Source of the DNA: Nostoc sp. TCL240-02
GTDB taxonomy: Bacteria > Cyanobacteriota > Cyanobacteriia > Cyanobacteriales > Nostocaceae
DNA length: 64,000 nucleotides
NCBI RefSeq assembly: GCF_013343235.1
Contig: NZ_CP040094.1
Location: forward strand, 7,621,001-7,685,000
Reading direction: 5' to 3'
Shown here: positions 36,040 through 44,782 of the stretch, piece after piece
How positions within the stretch are numbered: position 1 is the first letter of the stretch
How the letters are laid out: each line of letters opens with the position of its first letter
Made by a program: the position numbers and the translations under genes
The notes under the pieces: model-generated
Told to the model about the DNA's origin: nothing
What the model saw: the letters and a program-made list of their open reading frames with translations, nothing else
Database searches by the model: none

Positions 36040-36630
36040 TTAAATTTCGTAGTACCAAATATCTTCTTCTCGCACCACAATTCGATGCAGGGAAAGACGA
36101 GCAATTAAGCCTTCTTGCTCAAACTGTCCAAGAACACGAGTGATAGTCACACGAGTTGAACCTAGCATTTCAGCCAAGTCTTCGTGAGTCAGACGCATAT
36201 CTATTAAACGTCCCTTCTCAACTTCCGAACCAAACTTTTTAGATAACCATGCCAGTAGCTTGATTAGCATGGTATCAACTTTTTTATGGCTACGAATAAC
36301 CATCAATTCTTGAGCCTGTTGGATATGGGCAAGTAGAGTTTCTGTTAGTTGAGTCCACTCCTCTACAGGTAAGACTGTCGCCTCTACTTTAGTTAGGCAT
36401 TCCATCTGATAAGGTTCTAATTTTGACAAAGATTTACCAACAATATCTCCAGGGCCCCACAATCCCAGAGCGACGGTTGTACCATCTTCCAAGTAGGTAA
36501 AAGTCCTGACAAAACCCGTTTCAATCTTCCAAAGTCCGTTTGGATGCTCTGGTAAAAATGACCTCCGGGCAAAAATTTCTTTAGTATTATTACTGTGTAA
36601 GCTAGTTAAATTTGCATATAAAGATACCAT
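36040..36630 (-). CDS. Crp/Fnr-family regulator, CysR-like by context
   Basis: A 196-residue protein. The N-terminal ~120 residues form the cyclic-nucleotide-like beta-roll (VALGLWGPGDIVGKSL). The C-terminal HTH_CRP helix-turn-helix is in MRLTHEDLAEMLGSTRVTITRVLGQFEQEG. Residues that bind cAMP in Crp (the RxxxS arrangement) are not apparent. In Synechococcus the Crp-family protein CysR is encoded in the sulfate-permease cluster and controls sulfur-stress genes; this gene's position supports a similar role, which is inference. Confidence 0.75.
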   Translation of the reverse strand: MVSLYANLTSLHSNNTKEIFARRSFLPEHPNGLWKIETGFVRTFTYLEDGTTVALGLWGPGDIVGKSLSKLEPYQMECLTKVEATVLPVEEWTQLTETLLAHIQQAQELMVIRSHKKVDTMLIKLLAWLSKKFGSEVEKGRLIDMRLTHEDLAEMLGSTRVTITRVLGQFEQEGLIARLSLHRIVVREEDIWYYEI

Positions 36631-36704
36631 AATTATATCACTATTCTCCGATAAATTAACCGTAGTATTATATTTATATCAGGTTCTAAGAGCATCTGGG
36701 CATT

Positions 36705-36802
36705 TATAAAAAAGGAATAGGGAGATAGAGCAAAGGAGCAGAATTATTTCTCTCTGCTCCCTGCCCCCTGCCCCCCTGCCTCTTTTCAATGCCCCATGCC
36801 CA
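36705..36802. repeat. spacer tandem repeats before cysE 3' end
   Basis: AGGGAGATAGAGCAAAGGAGC followed by CTCTGCTCCCTGCCCCCTGC and ATGCCCCATGCCC units. The two halves are roughly inverted. Confidence 0.65.
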
Positions 36803-36805
36803 AAA

Positions 36806-37534
36806 TTAAATTCCCGCACCATCAAGAAAATCTTCAATCATCCCATCAGACTTATTGCTCTTAGGGTTATATGTTTGTTTGTCGCCAAGCTCATTTGGGG
36901 ACAAACTTGATTGATCTTGCAACTCCTCGAACTGTTTCTCTAGAGCCTTGACACGTTCAAATAAAGCGCGGATAACTTCAGCTTCTACGTCACGGACTTT
37001 ATCATGATCCAGAACATTGGTAGACAAGTTGTTCTGACGAGTCACGCGCCCTGGAATTCCAACTACGGTTGTGTTACTGGGTACATCTCGCAGCACCACA
37101 GAACCGGCTCCAATGCGGACGCGATCGCCAATTAGAATATTTCCCAATACCTTTGCACCCGCTCCCACAACTACATGAGAGCCTAAAGTTGGATGGCGTT
37201 TGCCAGTTTGTTTGCCTGTACCACCTAAAGTCACACCTTGATAAATCAGGGCATAGTCGCCCACGATCGCAGTTTCACCAATCACAACTCCCATACCGTG
37301 GTCAATAAACACTCCCTGGCCAATTAATGCCCCAGGATGGATTTCAATCCCGGTTAAAAACCGACTAATATGAGAGATAAACCGAGGTATGAAGGGAATT
37401 CCAATTTTATAGAGCCAGTGTGCCAATCGATGGAATATTAGGGCTTGGAGTCCAGGGTAACAGAACAATACTTCTAGCCAGTTACGGGCTGCTGGGTCAC
37501 GCTCAAAAATGGTTCGCAAATCAGTTATTAGCAT
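36806..37534 (-). CDS. cysE: serine O-acetyltransferase
   Basis: Acetylates serine to O-acetylserine, the carbon acceptor for sulfide in cysteine synthesis. 242 residues from ATG 37534 (MLITDLRTIFERDPAARNW). It has a helical N-terminus, then a left-handed beta-helix of hexapeptide repeats (GALIGQGVFIDHG, GETAIVGDYALIYQGVTLGG) with the catalytic His of IDHG, and a coiled-coil-like C-terminal tail ending IEDFLDGAGI. The C-terminal Ile is what CysE uses to dock into CysK. It is the shorter bacterial/EpsC-like type and lacks the long N-terminal helical domain of the E. coli enzyme. cysK lies close by on the other strand. Confidence 0.93.
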   Translation of the reverse strand: MLITDLRTIFERDPAARNWLEVLFCYPGLQALIFHRLAHWLYKIGIPFIPRFISHISRFLTGIEIHPGALIGQGVFIDHGMGVVIGETAIVGDYALIYQGVTLGGTGKQTGKRHPTLGSHVVVGAGAKVLGNILIGDRVRIGAGSVVLRDVPSNTTVVGIPGRVTRQNNLSTNVLDHDKVRDVEAEVIRALFERVKALEKQFEELQDQSSLSPNELGDKQTYNPKSNKSDGMIEDFLDGAGI

Positions 37535-37759
37535 ACTCTGTTGAGATTTTCGTTGGTAAATGAGGCTCTGAAAACAGAAACTCAGGATAATTCCCACCAA
37601 AAGATCGAGTCATTTATGGGAATTATGTAAGATAATAATCTACGGTAAGTCGATAGAATATAGTGTTTTTGTGGGTAGTAAGTGGGATGCTATCACATTC
37701 CACACTTTGAAAAAATTAATTTCGGATAAACTGCGATAAGTCCCCCAATTCACCGTAGT

Positions 37760-38230
37760 ATGTTGAGTACAGTCTTGAATAGCCAAAACTACGCTCTCTT
37801 GGATCTGTCTTCCAAAGTGGAATACGCATTGCTAGCGCTCTTAGAACTGGCAAGCCACCACGGAAAAAAACTTCCTCTAACCATGAGCGAGATCACTACC
37901 AAACAACCCATACCTGAACGCTATCTGGAACAAATTTTGACCAACCTCCGGCGTTCTGGTGTGGTGCAGAGTCAACGCGGCTCTAAAGGAGGTTTTGTTT
38001 TAGCTCGTGAACCTTGGCAGATTACACTGCTGGAAATTGTGACTTTAGTCGAAGGTGAGCGGAAAGAGAAAGATACATCTGACTCTCCGACTCTAGAAAA
38101 GACTCTGGTTTATGAAGTTTGGGAGCAAGCTAACGCTGCTTCAATTGAAGTATTGGGTCGCTATACACTCCAAGACTTGTGTGAGGAAAGAGAGACTCGC
38201 GCCCAGCAAAGCCCGATGTATTATATTTAG
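37760..38230 (+). CDS. Rrf2-family regulator, CymR-like, upstream of cysK
   Basis: A 156-residue Rrf2 transcription factor. The winged helix-turn-helix is in SSKVEYALLALLELASHHG, IPERYLEQILTNLRRSGVV and SQRGSKGGFVLAR. The protein has only one Cys, so the three-cysteine Fe-S site of IscR/NsrR is absent. That is the CymR type, which in Bacillus controls cysteine metabolism by forming a complex with CysK. The gene ends 18 bp before cysK, so the two are surely one operon. A CysK-dependent cysteine sensor is the natural hypothesis. Confidence 0.85.
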   Translation: MLSTVLNSQNYALLDLSSKVEYALLALLELASHHGKKLPLTMSEITTKQPIPERYLEQILTNLRRSGVVQSQRGSKGGFVLAREPWQITLLEIVTLVEGERKEKDTSDSPTLEKTLVYEVWEQANAASIEVLGRYTLQDLCEERETRAQQSPMYYI

Positions 38231-38248
38231 ACACGACGGAGTATTCAC

Positions 38249-39211
38249 ATGCGGATAGCGAAAGATATCACAGAGTTAATCGGACGAACTCCTTTAGTTC
38301 AATTAAACAAAATTCCCCAAGCTTCAGGAGCGGTTGCTCGGATTGTGGTGAAGCTAGAAAGCATGAATCCAGCATCTTCTGTGAAAGATCGGATTGGCGC
38401 GAGTATGGTGGAAGCGGCGGAAGAAGCTGGCTTGATTCACCCCGGAAAAACTGTTTTAGTAGAGCCGACTTCTGGGAATACAGGAATTGCGCTAGCGATG
38501 GTGGCGGCCGCTAAGGGGTACCATCTTATTCTAACGATGCCTGACACAATGAGCCACGAAAGACGATCGATGCTCAAAGCTTATGGCGCTCAATTAGAGT
38601 TAACGCCAGGTGTAGAAGGGATGCGAGGAGCGATCGGTCGCGCAGAGCAGATTTTAGCTCAAACGCCCAATGCTTATATGTTGCAGCAGTTCCGCAACCC
38701 CGCCAACCCGAAAGTTCACGCCGAAACCACAGCAGAAGAAATCTGGAATGATACCGATGGAGAGGTGGATATTCTAGTGGCGGGAGTGGGTACTGGTGGG
38801 ACGATTACGGGAGTTGCAGAAGTTATTAAAGGACGGAAGCCGACTTTTCAAGCGATCGCAGTTGAACCTAGCAGCAGTCCGGTATTAACGGGTGGGAAAT
38901 CAGGGCCTCACAAAATTCAGGGTATCGGCGCGGGATTTGTCCCAGCAATTTATCGTCCAGATGTGGTAGATGAAGTGATTCAGGTAGCGGATGAACAAGC
39001 GATCGCTTACAGCCGTCGCCTAGCTAAAGAAGAAGGATTGTTATCGGGGATTTCAACTGGTGCTGCTTTATACGCAGCTATTCAAGTAGCACAACGTCCA
39101 GAAAATGCCGATCGCCTAATCGTGATGATCCAGCCTAGCTTCGGCGAACGTTACCTCAGCACCTCACTGTTCAAAGATCCAGAAGAAAATGAGTGGTTGA
39201 GTAAAGTTTGA
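38249..39211 (+). CDS. cysK: cysteine synthase A (O-acetylserine sulfhydrylase)
   Basis: A PLP enzyme joining sulfide to O-acetylserine to make cysteine. It has 320 residues. Features are the PLP Lys in [11 protein letters not shown], the substrate loop [13 protein letters not shown], phosphate-binding [10 protein letters not shown], and the C-terminal SGISTGAAL and [13 protein letters not shown]. It is coupled to the upstream Rrf2 regulator, and the partner enzyme gene cysE is 700 bp away on the other strand. Confidence 0.95.
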   Translation: MRIAKDITELIGRTPLVQLNKIPQASGAVARIVVKLESMNPASSVKDRIGASMVEAAEEAGLIHPGKTVLVEPTSGNTGIALAMVAAAKGYHLILTMPDTMSHERRSMLKAYGAQLELTPGVEGMRGAIGRAEQILAQTPNAYMLQQFRNPANPKVHAETTAEEIWNDTDGEVDILVAGVGTGGTITGVAEVIKGRKPTFQAIAVEPSSSPVLTGGKSGPHKIQGIGAGFVPAIYRPDVVDEVIQVADEQAIAYSRRLAKEEGLLSGISTGAALYAAIQVAQRPENADRLIVMIQPSFGERYLSTSLFKDPEENEWLSKV

Positions 39212-39528
39212 TTCTGCATAACAATTTTAAGTAAGTAGTAAAGAATAAGTCAAACTATCTTACATAAACCTCGTCTACCTTGAGAACCGTAGTTTTGTAG
39301 GTTGGGTACAGCGATAGTGTAACCTAATATAAATAAGGTGGTAATGTTGGGTTGCGTTTTACTCCACCCAACCTACACAAATATATCTTTTAAAAAACTC
39401 TAGATTTCAACATAGATGAGGTTTAATAGAAAATTAATTAAATTGTCTACCCTATGGGAACGCTTCGCGAACAGACCTTAAAATAGGGCTAAAGCCCTCA
39501 CTACAAACCTTTTATTATTCACGCCCAC
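39212..39528. other. spacer with MITE-like repeat
   Basis: It contains the 80-bp inverted-repeat element at 39297-39376 and a short AGGGCTAAAGCCCT hairpin near 39486. No gene is seen. Confidence 0.45.
39297..39376. repeat. MITE-like inverted repeat
   Basis: GTAGGTTGGGT (39297-39307) and ACCCAACCTAC (39366-39376) are perfect 11-bp inverted ends of an 80-bp unit. The GTAGGTTGGGT...ACCCAACCTAC form recurs widely in cyanobacterial spacers. Confidence 0.7.
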
Positions 39529-40236
39529 TTACTTAGAATTTTCGCCAATTTCATCTACACTTTCATGATTTTTCACCAAAACTATCAAGCAGAAACAACT
39601 AGCAGCTAGCTTAATTAAGCTCAAAGCTTCACTTTTTAATACAATAAAAGCGCCTAATCCGATAAGAATAAAAGGCACAAAATTATTAATATAGCCAGTC
39701 AATATATCAGCTATTACTTTGTAGTGAGTTAATTTGTATGCCCCATAACACCAAATTCCTAACAATATAAAAAATATTCCGATAATTACCACAAAACTCT
39801 TTAAGTTGCTGCTAGCAAATAAAGGCACGTAGACACTAATATTATCGCTACCATTGGCAAGTGTAACGGCTGCCACACTGTAACTTTGGGGAGAAAAAAA
39901 ACTCGTAATTGTTGATGTCTCAGCCTCTTCTGTCGTAGCAACAACTTCTTTTGATGAATCTTCTTCCCGATTCACTAAACTACTGATACCTATGGAAATT
40001 GGTAATAAACCAAGTAATCCAATCCAGTTTTTGGATAATATTAACCCACCAAATAAACCAGGAAGACTAAGGATTAGCAGAACTGTAAAACCTAGAAACT
40101 GACCAGCAACTATATGCCGAGGACGAAGGCTAGTATTTATTTGAGAAAAAAACAATAATAAAATGACAATATCATCAATATTAGTGGCAATGAACGCAAT
40201 TGCCCCTGTAGTAATTGCAGTAACTAATTCGTTCAT
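39529..40236 (-). CDS. CadD-like permease
   Basis: A 235-residue membrane protein of the cadmium-resistance-transporter (CadD) family with about five to six helices. The signature repeats are FIATNIDDIVIL near the N-terminus and LANGSDNISVYVPLF in the middle, both with acidic residues inside helices. An acidic cytoplasmic loop (REEDSSKEVVATTEEAE) lies between. The family exports or protects against Cd2+, but cyanobacterial members are uncharacterised. A divergent paralogue lies 126 bp away. Confidence 0.8.
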   Translation of the reverse strand: MNELVTAITTGAIAFIATNIDDIVILLLFFSQINTSLRPRHIVAGQFLGFTVLLILSLPGLFGGLILSKNWIGLLGLLPISIGISSLVNREEDSSKEVVATTEEAETSTITSFFSPQSYSVAAVTLANGSDNISVYVPLFASSNLKSFVVIIGIFFILLGIWCYGAYKLTHYKVIADILTGYINNFVPFILIGLGAFIVLKSEALSLIKLAASCFCLIVLVKNHESVDEIGENSK

Positions 40237-40362
40237 ATTTTACAGCAGTTTTCAGGTCTTGAGACTGATAAGATAGGAAATGGGTATTAAAAAGTAGTGT
40301 AGTTAAATTACTTGAAAGGTTAATTTGGTATGGTGAGAAATCGTAGGTTCTAAAAATCCAGC

Positions 40363-41025
40363 ATGAGTAAGTTAGGGACAGTCTTCAGTGAAGGGATTAT
40401 TGCCTTCATAGCCACTAACATAGATGACATCATTATCTTGTTAATATTTTTTTCACAGATAGATGTTAATTTTCGGCGGCGGCATATCTTACTTGGTCAA
40501 TATCTGGGTTTTTCAGCCATTATCATCGCTAGCTTACCAGGATTTTTTGGTGGATTGGTCATACAGCGAGAATGGATAGGATTACTAGGACTGCTACCAA
40601 TAGCAATTGGTATTCAACAATTAATATATAGAAAAGAAGAAACTATAACAGTTCAGACAGTCAGTAGTGATTTTAATCAACCTACGCCTACTAACCCGGT
40701 ATTATCTTTTATTTTGAGTGTTTTGCACCCCCAAACCTATAAAGTGGCAGCAGTAACCATCGCTAATGGTGGTGACAATATTAGTATATATATCCCTTTA
40801 TTCGCTGGTCATGACCTTGCCAGTCTGGGAATATTTTTAGCTATATTTTTTATCATGGTAGGGGTTTGGTGTGCGATCGCTTATTTTTTAAGTCGTCAAC
40901 CTACCATTGCTTATATTTTAAGTCGCTACGGTAAAGCTACTGTACCTTTTGTGTTAATTGGCTTGGGTCTGTTCATTATGTATGAGCGAGGTACATTCAC
41001 TCTACTACCTTGGGTAAGAAGTTAA
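40363..41025 (+). CDS. CadD-like permease, paralogue
   Basis: A 220-residue paralogue of the divergent neighbour, with the same ATNIDDIIILLIFFSQ and IANGGDNISIYIPLF signatures and a shorter polar loop. Two back-to-back copies suggest a hetero-oligomeric transporter or duplication with specialisation. It is followed, convergently, by the TauE/SafE gene. Confidence 0.8.
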   Translation: MSKLGTVFSEGIIAFIATNIDDIIILLIFFSQIDVNFRRRHILLGQYLGFSAIIIASLPGFFGGLVIQREWIGLLGLLPIAIGIQQLIYRKEETITVQTVSSDFNQPTPTNPVLSFILSVLHPQTYKVAAVTIANGGDNISIYIPLFAGHDLASLGIFLAIFFIMVGVWCAIAYFLSRQPTIAYILSRYGKATVPFVLIGLGLFIMYERGTFTLLPWVRS

Positions 41026-41068
41026 TCAATGTTGAATGCTGGATTTGGAATCTACAATCTCAATTTGC

Positions 41069-41866
41069 TTACACTTGATGAACTAATTTCCAACTCACCA
41101 TCATCAAAATGGCGTAAATAATAAACCGTAGTGGGCGCTGGGGAGCGACTTGGCAGATTTTAGCACCTAGCAGAACTCCTGGTACAGAGCCTAGCCAGAT
41201 AGGTATTACCAAATTCCAATCAACTGTTCCTAGGCTGAGATGACCAAGGGCTGTAAACAGCAGTAAAATTGCTGCGTGTGAGATATCAGTACCCACTAGC
41301 TTCCGTGCATCTAAACGGAAAAACCCAATCAGCACTAGGGCAAACATTGAACCTGATGAGACGCTAGTTAGACCAACTAAACAGCCTAAAATAGCCCCCA
41401 AAGTGATTGTTAGGAAGCGCCCAAAGTTAGTTTCTAAGTCTAACTTTGGTAGTTCGGGTAAGTTGAATTTGGGTAAAAAAGTCAATAACAACAATTGCAC
41501 TAGTGCTAATGCTGTGACTAGCAAAATCATCACACCAAGCAAACGGAGCAAGATGTTATCCAGATTATACTCACCTGTGCGTTTAAGAACGTGCAAAATT
41601 CCCACTCCAAACAGTGAGCCTGGAACACTCCCGAATGCCAGCCATTTGACAACTTCTATATCCAGAGTTTTCTGTTCCCAATGCTTAACGCTACCAACAA
41701 TCTTCATCAATGTGGCAGCTACAACATCAGAACTCACTGCGATGGAAGGCGGAACCTGAAAAACAAAAATCAACATTGGGGTAATGAGAGAGGCTCCGCC
41801 AATTCCCGTCAAACCAACTATGATACCAACGAAGAAGCTTAAGAATGGTAGTGATAAATAGTGCAT
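41069..41866 (-). CDS. TauE/SafE-family (TSUP) anion permease
   Basis: A 265-residue membrane protein with about eight helices. The duplicated TSUP signatures GIIVGLTGIGGASLITPML and LGCLVGLTSVSSGSMFALV are clear. Members move sulfite, sulfonates or other sulfur anions, which fits the neighbouring cysteine-synthesis genes. I chose ATG 41866 (MHYLSLPFLSFF); an upstream TTG frame reaches 41917. Confidence 0.82.
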   Translation of the reverse strand: MHYLSLPFLSFFVGIIVGLTGIGGASLITPMLIFVFQVPPSIAVSSDVVAATLMKIVGSVKHWEQKTLDIEVVKWLAFGSVPGSLFGVGILHVLKRTGEYNLDNILLRLLGVMILLVTALALVQLLLLTFLPKFNLPELPKLDLETNFGRFLTITLGAILGCLVGLTSVSSGSMFALVLIGFFRLDARKLVGTDISHAAILLLFTALGHLSLGTVDWNLVIPIWLGSVPGVLLGAKICQVAPQRPLRFIIYAILMMVSWKLVHQV

Positions 41867-42292
41867 ACTCTTTGGGGGTTTGAGAAAGTCAGCTAGAACT
41901 TCACTACTAGAGAGCAATAACTCACCCGAACTACAGCCCAGTGATAGAGCTAGTCATGGCAAATTATTGTGTTTCTCAAAGGATGAGTGACACAAAGAAA
42001 GGTTTATCTAGCTAAAAATTAGGGCAGAGGATTACTGGACAACTTAAAACCTGTCTGAAAGTTTTTGGAAGTATGACAACTGACATTTAGCTGAAACAGA
42101 CTTTTATAACTGCTTATGGGTCAGTTGTTTAACTAAATCAACTTCTTACTGGTTTTTCTGCGGTTTTACATGTAAAAGCCGGTAAAGCTATGTACTTACC
42201 GTATTTTACTTGTAAACACGATCAAACGTCCAGCGTATTCGTTTTGTATATCGCTATATTTTCTGGATAATACACCACAAGTCTTATGAATC
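41867..42292. other. spacer upstream of TSUP gene
   Basis: An AT-rich region that would hold the promoters of the TSUP gene (leftward) and of the former alcohol dehydrogenase (rightward). No gene or clear operator seen. Confidence 0.4.
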
Positions 42293-42480
42293 ATGGAAAA
42301 TTTTGTTTTTTACAACCCCGTCAAAATCCTGTTTGGCAAAGCTCAAATCGCCAATATTGCTGCTGAAACTTCTGTTGATGCTCAAAAAACATCTTATTAC
42401 TTACAGTGGAGGTAGTATCAAAACTAACGGCGTTTATAACCGAGTGAAGTCTGCGTTGTCTGGACTACAAAAAACACTTG
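42293..42480 (+). pseudogene. YqhD-like iron-containing alcohol dehydrogenase, 5' remnant
   Basis: It starts MENFVFYNPVKILFGKAQIANIAAE, the N-terminus of butanol-dehydrogenase/YqhD-type enzymes. After DAQKT the frame shifts, and the homology continues in another phase as ITYSGGSIKTNGVYNRVKSAL. It then ends: the remaining ~320 residues are missing. The TetR gene begins 100 bp later. The intact gene was presumably part of an aldehyde- or electrophile-response locus with that regulator. Confidence 0.8.
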
Positions 42481-42579
42481 ACTTACAAGCATGTATAGTG
42501 ATATAAACAAACAGACCAAGTGGTCTTTAATTTTTAATTCAATAAACTACACGACTCTCTACTCTAATAAATCGCTGTA

Positions 42580-43167
42580 ATGTCCAAAGGCGAAGAAACA
42601 AAAAGTAGAATTCTCCACCAAGCAGCCGAACTGTTTAACCAACAGGGGTATGCAGGCTCATCAATGTCAGACATCATGCGTGTTACTGGATTGCAAAAAG
42701 GAGGAATTTACAATCACTTTCAAAGCAAAGACGATCTCGCATTACAGGCTTTTGATTTTGCGATCGCTCGCATTAGACAGCATACTAGATTTGCATTGCG
42801 AAGCAAACGCCATGCAGTAGAACGCCTGCAAGCAATCATTGGGATATTTAGTAGCTTCGCAGAAAATCCACCTATCAAAGGAGGTTGCCCACTGCTAAAT
42901 ACTGCTGTGGAAAGCGATGATGCTCATCCGGCGTTGCGGGAACGCGCTCAACAGGCGATGAATTCTTGGCTGCATCTAATTCGTCGAATTATTGAAACGG
43001 GAATTGCCAAGGGTGAAATTTGCTCGGAAGTAAGTGCTGATGAAATTGCCACCGTCATAATTGCAACGCTGGAAGGGGCCATAATGATGAGTAAGCTTTA
43101 TGGAGATTCAATTCACATGCACAGGGTAATTAATTACCTGAATCAATACTTGGAAACTCACCTTTAA
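42580..43167 (+). CDS. TetR-family transcriptional regulator
   Basis: A 195-residue protein. The N-terminal TetR helix-turn-helix is in RILHQAAELFNQQGYAGSSMSDIMRVTGLQKGGIYNHFQSKDDLA, with a helical ligand domain behind it (GGCPLLNTAVESDD, a Cys-containing loop common in electrophile-responsive TetR proteins such as NemR-like ones). It overlaps none of its neighbours; the tautomerase gene starts 5 bp after its stop, so they form an operon. The palindrome at 43643 may be its operator. Confidence 0.85.
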   Translation: MSKGEETKSRILHQAAELFNQQGYAGSSMSDIMRVTGLQKGGIYNHFQSKDDLALQAFDFAIARIRQHTRFALRSKRHAVERLQAIIGIFSSFAENPPIKGGCPLLNTAVESDDAHPALRERAQQAMNSWLHLIRRIIETGIAKGEICSEVSADEIATVIIATLEGAIMMSKLYGDSIHMHRVINYLNQYLETHL

Positions 43168-43171
43168 ATGT

Positions 43172-43561
43172 ATGGTACAAATCAAAGTATATTCTTTAGC
43201 TGACAAATTAAATCCTATTAAAACGGAGCTATCAAATGTAATCCATACCTCCCTCATAGAGGTTTTACAGATTGCCCCTGAAAAAAGATTTCACCGTTTT
43301 TTCCCACTGGATAAATCAGATTTTTACTATCCATCTGATAGAACAAACAATTATCTAGTTATCGAAATTAGTATGTTTGAGGGACGCTCAGTGGAAACCA
43401 AAAAAGAGTTGATTCGCCTGCTGATTAAAAATATTAATGAAAAATTCAATATTCCTATATACGATATTGAAATCACAATTTTTGAAACGCCCAAATATAA
43501 CTGGGGTATTAGAGGTTTACCTGGCGACGAGTTAAGCTTAAACTACAAAATAGAAGTTTGA
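43172..43561 (+). CDS. tautomerase-superfamily protein
   Basis: A 129-residue protein with the beta-alpha-beta tautomerase fold (IEISMFEGRSVETKKELIRLLIKNI, VEITIFETPKYNWGIRGLPGDE). The residue after the initiator is Val (MVQIKVYSL), not the catalytic Pro1 of classical tautomerases. As far as I recall this MVQIKVY start is common in this subfamily, so it may not be a defect. Co-transcribed with the TetR gene; probably acts on an enol or unsaturated acid or quinone, unproven. Confidence 0.75.
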   Translation: MVQIKVYSLADKLNPIKTELSNVIHTSLIEVLQIAPEKRFHRFFPLDKSDFYYPSDRTNNYLVIEISMFEGRSVETKKELIRLLIKNINEKFNIPIYDIEITIFETPKYNWGIRGLPGDELSLNYKIEV

Positions 43562-43642
43562 AATTATTGTGGCTAATGGGTTATTAAGCAATTAATAATT
43601 ACCCACTACTTGAAAAGAGTAAGATTTTTTAGGATTTTACAG

Positions 43643-43652
43643 ACCGATCGGT
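43643..43652. promoter_or_regulatory. TetR-type operator palindrome
   Basis: ACCGATCGGT is a perfect palindrome within AGACCGATCGGTTTT, 22 bp before the thioesterase start. AGACCGATCGGTCT-like boxes are typical TetR/NemR-class operators, and a TetR gene lies 500 bp upstream. The assignment is inferred. Confidence 0.5.
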
Positions 43653-43673
43653 TTTAAAATATTAAGATAAATA

Positions 43674-44123
43674 ATGCTAGTAAATAACAGTTTGCACAGA
43701 CCATTAGAAGTAGTATTAGAAATTCCTGTAAGAACATACGACATTGACTTTATGGGAATCGTAAGCAATATTGTATATATCAGATGGTTAGAGGATTTGC
43801 GTTTAAAGTTTTTAGATGAACATTGGCACCTGAATCAACAAATTGCTCAAGGATATGCACCTGTTCTAGCTGGAACTGAAATTGAATATAAACGCCCCAT
43901 AAAAATTATTGACCAAGTAATTGGACGTTTATGGCTAAGTAATTTAGGACAATTGAAGTGGACTGTACAAGCTGAAATTTTCTCTAATAATGAGTTAGCA
44001 GCAGTAGCTAGTCAAAAGGGTGCTTTTCTCAGTTTACAAAATAGTCGTCCTATTCCTATTCCAGAGGAATTAAAGAATAAATATTTAGAGCATCAAAAAG
44101 GAAATCTGAAAGACTATTCATAA
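43674..44123 (+). CDS. acyl-CoA thioesterase, hot-dog fold
   Basis: A 149-residue 4HBT-type thioesterase. The active-site helix region reads VRTYDIDFMGIVSNIVYIRWLEDLR, where the Asp and the following helix match YbgC-like enzymes, then AGTEIEYKRPIKIIDQV. It lies downstream of the tautomerase gene with a TetR-like palindrome in its promoter, so it may be regulated by that TetR protein. Substrate unknown. Confidence 0.8.
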   Translation: MLVNNSLHRPLEVVLEIPVRTYDIDFMGIVSNIVYIRWLEDLRLKFLDEHWHLNQQIAQGYAPVLAGTEIEYKRPIKIIDQVIGRLWLSNLGQLKWTVQAEIFSNNELAAVASQKGAFLSLQNSRPIPIPEELKNKYLEHQKGNLKDYS

Positions 44124-44782
44124 AGTAATATCCTTGGGTTAACCTTCCTTAAAAGGAAAGAACTAGAGGAAGCCTTTTTAAGGCTATTCAAGCGCAGCAG
44201 ATTTTCTAGCTTCCCTAATCTTAAATAAAGCTTTAAGTTGCCATATCTTTAAGAACATGAGGAGTGAAGAAAATTTCTTCTCATCACTCCTCATCAGCTA
44301 CTCCTTACACTTGCCTCAAGTACATCACTAAACTGTTGTATGAAACCTCTAACTAAAGATGCACATTATTGTTAAATAAAAAGTATCTATCTAAACAGAT
44401 GCTATGGAGATATAATCCTTACACAGTATACAGCAATCCGCTTTGATTTTTGTTCATGCAGCGTGGTGTAACCATATTTACTTGCGTGGGTAGGTAATAG
44501 AATAGGTAAGAGGCAATAGTCAAGAAGGCTTTTTGAGTTGTACGGGGGTTTTTCAAAAATCAAATATGAGTCTTATATATTGATCAAGCTTATTGATGGT
44601 TATCAGGCATCATTATAAAAAAATATAGCTGGGCATAATTAAAAATATAATAAAATCCTAGTTTGTAGTAAGCAATGAATCGCTCATGGAAAGGTTTATC
44701 AGGACTAAAGTCATTACTACAAACTTGAATTTATTTACACCTAGTTACTTCAACAGTGAGAGGTTATTTTCAACACACTAAT
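44124..44782. other. spacer with hairpins
   Basis: No gene is supported. An inverted repeat ATGAGGAGTGA/TCACTCCTCAT (44257-44267 and 44284-44294) is the clearest structure. An AAGCCTTTTTAAGGCT stretch near 44175 is a weaker one and could end the thioesterase transcript. Confidence 0.45.

Noticed and set aside
43172..43561. Loss of catalytic Pro1 in the tautomerase as a novelty
   Set aside because: The MVQIKVY start appears to be normal for this subfamily as I recall it, so it is not evidence of decay.
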